From: Clostridia bacterium
Lineage (GTDB): Bacteria > Bacillota > Clostridia > Christensenellales > UBA1242
DNA: 6,316 nt
Assembly (NCBI GenBank): GCA_016290255.1
Contig: JAEETG010000066.1
Location: 1-6,316, forward strand
Reading direction: 5' to 3'
Shown: positions 5,756-6,316 of the stretch, one piece after another
How positions within the stretch are numbered: position 1 is the first letter of the stretch
Layout: each line of letters begins with the position of its first letter
Made by a program: the position numbers and the translations under genes
The notes under the pieces: generated by a model
What the model was told of the DNA's origin: nothing
Database searches by the model: none
What the model saw: only the letters and a program-made list of their open reading frames with translations

Positions 5756-6316
5756 ATTTTATGAGTTTATTAACAATTTCATTAACAAGTTTTGGATTTG
5801 CTTTTCCGCCAGTTGCTTTCATGGCTTGTCCAACAAAAAACGCCATTGTTTTTTGATTCCCAGATTTTAACTCATCAACTGCTTTTGGATTGTTTTGCAT
5901 AATTGTTTTGATAACCTCTTCAAGGCCACCAACATCATTATTTTGTGCAAGACCTTTTTCTTTCACAACAACCTCTGGGTCTAAATTAGTTCCCCAAAGT
6001 TCATCCAAAAGGTTTCTTGCAACTTTTTGACCAATCACATCGCTGTGATAAAGTTTCAATAGTTTTGCCATGTTTTGCTCGGAAATAAGAATTTGTGCGT
6101 CTTCTTCCTCAACTGTGTTAAGTTTTTTGAACACTTCTCCCAAAATCCAGTTGCAAACAAATTTTGGTTCATTAAAACTTTTTAAAACAGTTTCAAAATA
6201 ATCTGAAATATATTTATCCTCTGTCAAAAGCGCTGCATCTTTTTCAGTGAGGCCAAGTTTTTCAACACAGTCTTTTGCCCTATCTCCGGCAAGTTTTGGA
6301 AGAGTTTTTCTAATTT
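5754..6316 (-). CDS. gatB: Aspartyl/glutamyl-tRNA(Asn/Gln) amidotransferase subunit B, C-terminal part
   Basis: The frame stays open to the window edge, so this is the last 186 residues of a protein usually about 475 long. The N-terminal catalytic cradle is outside the window. GatB, with GatA and GatC, converts Glu-tRNA(Gln) and Asp-tRNA(Asn) to the amidated forms in organisms lacking the matching synthetases. Visible residues match the end of GatB: RKTLPKLAGDRAKDCVEKLGL (2-22), TEDKYISDYFE (31-41), a KFVCNWILGEV segment (51-61), and the tail domain (YqeY-like, tRNA-binding) ending in FFVGQAMKATGGKANP (159-174). A possible TTG start at 6227 is false: it is an internal leucine codon, and homology continues upstream of it. 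gatC and gatA, often adjacent, would lie to the right if present. gatB directly before rpoZ is not the Bacillus arrangement. Confidence 0.96.
   Translation of the reverse strand, partial: IRKTLPKLAGDRAKDCVEKLGLTEKDAALLTEDKYISDYFETVLKSFNEPKFVCNWILGEVFKKLNTVEEEDAQILISEQNMAKLLKLYHSDVIGQKVARNLLDELWGTNLDPEVVVKEKGLAQNNDVGGLEEVIKTIMQNNPKAVDELKSGNQKTMAFFVGQAMKATGGKANPKLVNEIVNKLIK

Noticed and set aside
6225..6227. TTG start codon for a 157-residue protein
   Set aside because: GatB homology continues upstream in frame to the window edge, so this is an internal leucine codon.
1..6316. Possible UGA-to-Trp recoding, suggested by the absence of TGA stops
   Set aside because: Tryptophans checked in fakA, rpmB, spoVM, priA and gatB are encoded by TGG, and no in-frame TGA occurs in any gene, so the standard code suffices.
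1..6316. Mobile elements, CRISPR arrays, tRNA/rRNA genes, riboswitches or a novel defence system
   Set aside because: The window is almost fully occupied by conserved housekeeping genes. The longest non-coding stretch is the 187-nt yloU-rpmB region, which is explained by divergent promoters.

Overview
The window is an AT-rich (about one-third G+C by eye) chromosomal segment from a spore-forming, low-GC Gram-positive bacterium, most likely an uncultured or gut-type member of the Clostridia/Firmicutes. Gene order, the C+ zinc-ribbon form of ribosomal protein L28, the Asp23-FakA pair and strong AGGAGG-type ribosome binding sites support this. The genetic code looks standard: the tryptophan codons I checked are TGG, and no gene here ends in TGA.

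Layout, right to left on the minus strand: the C-terminal part of gatB (cut by the window edge), rpoZ (RNA polymerase omega), priA (replication-restart helicase), rpe (ribulose-phosphate 3-epimerase) and a 26-codon gene that I identify as spoVM. These five lie head to tail with junctions of 11 nt, a 1-nt overlap, 42 nt and 49 nt, so they look like one transcription unit. A hairpin at 2463-2494 separates this unit from the convergent, plus-strand rpmB (L28) and can serve as terminator for both. rpmB has its own clear extended -10 promoter. Left of it, a minus-strand promoter drives yloU (Asp23/Gls24 family) and fakA/yloV (fatty-acid kinase), which ends at a terminator at 1-28.

This is a compressed version of the Bacillus subtilis rpoZ-priA-...-rpe-thiN-spoVM / rpmB / yloU-yloV locus, including the reversed orientation of rpmB. 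Genes found in between in Bacillus (coaBC, def, fmt, rsmB, rlmN, prpC, prkC, rsgA, thiN) are absent here, and gatB sits upstream of rpoZ. The genes serve translation (gatB, rpmB), transcription (rpoZ), replication restart (priA), the pentose phosphate pathway (rpe), lipid and envelope physiology (fakA, yloU) and sporulation (spoVM).

I see no mobile element, CRISPR array, tRNA/rRNA or novel defence-like system. The most valuable observation is the spoVM micro-gene at 2503-2583. It is too short for ordinary ORF calling, and it implies that the organism belongs to an endospore-forming lineage.
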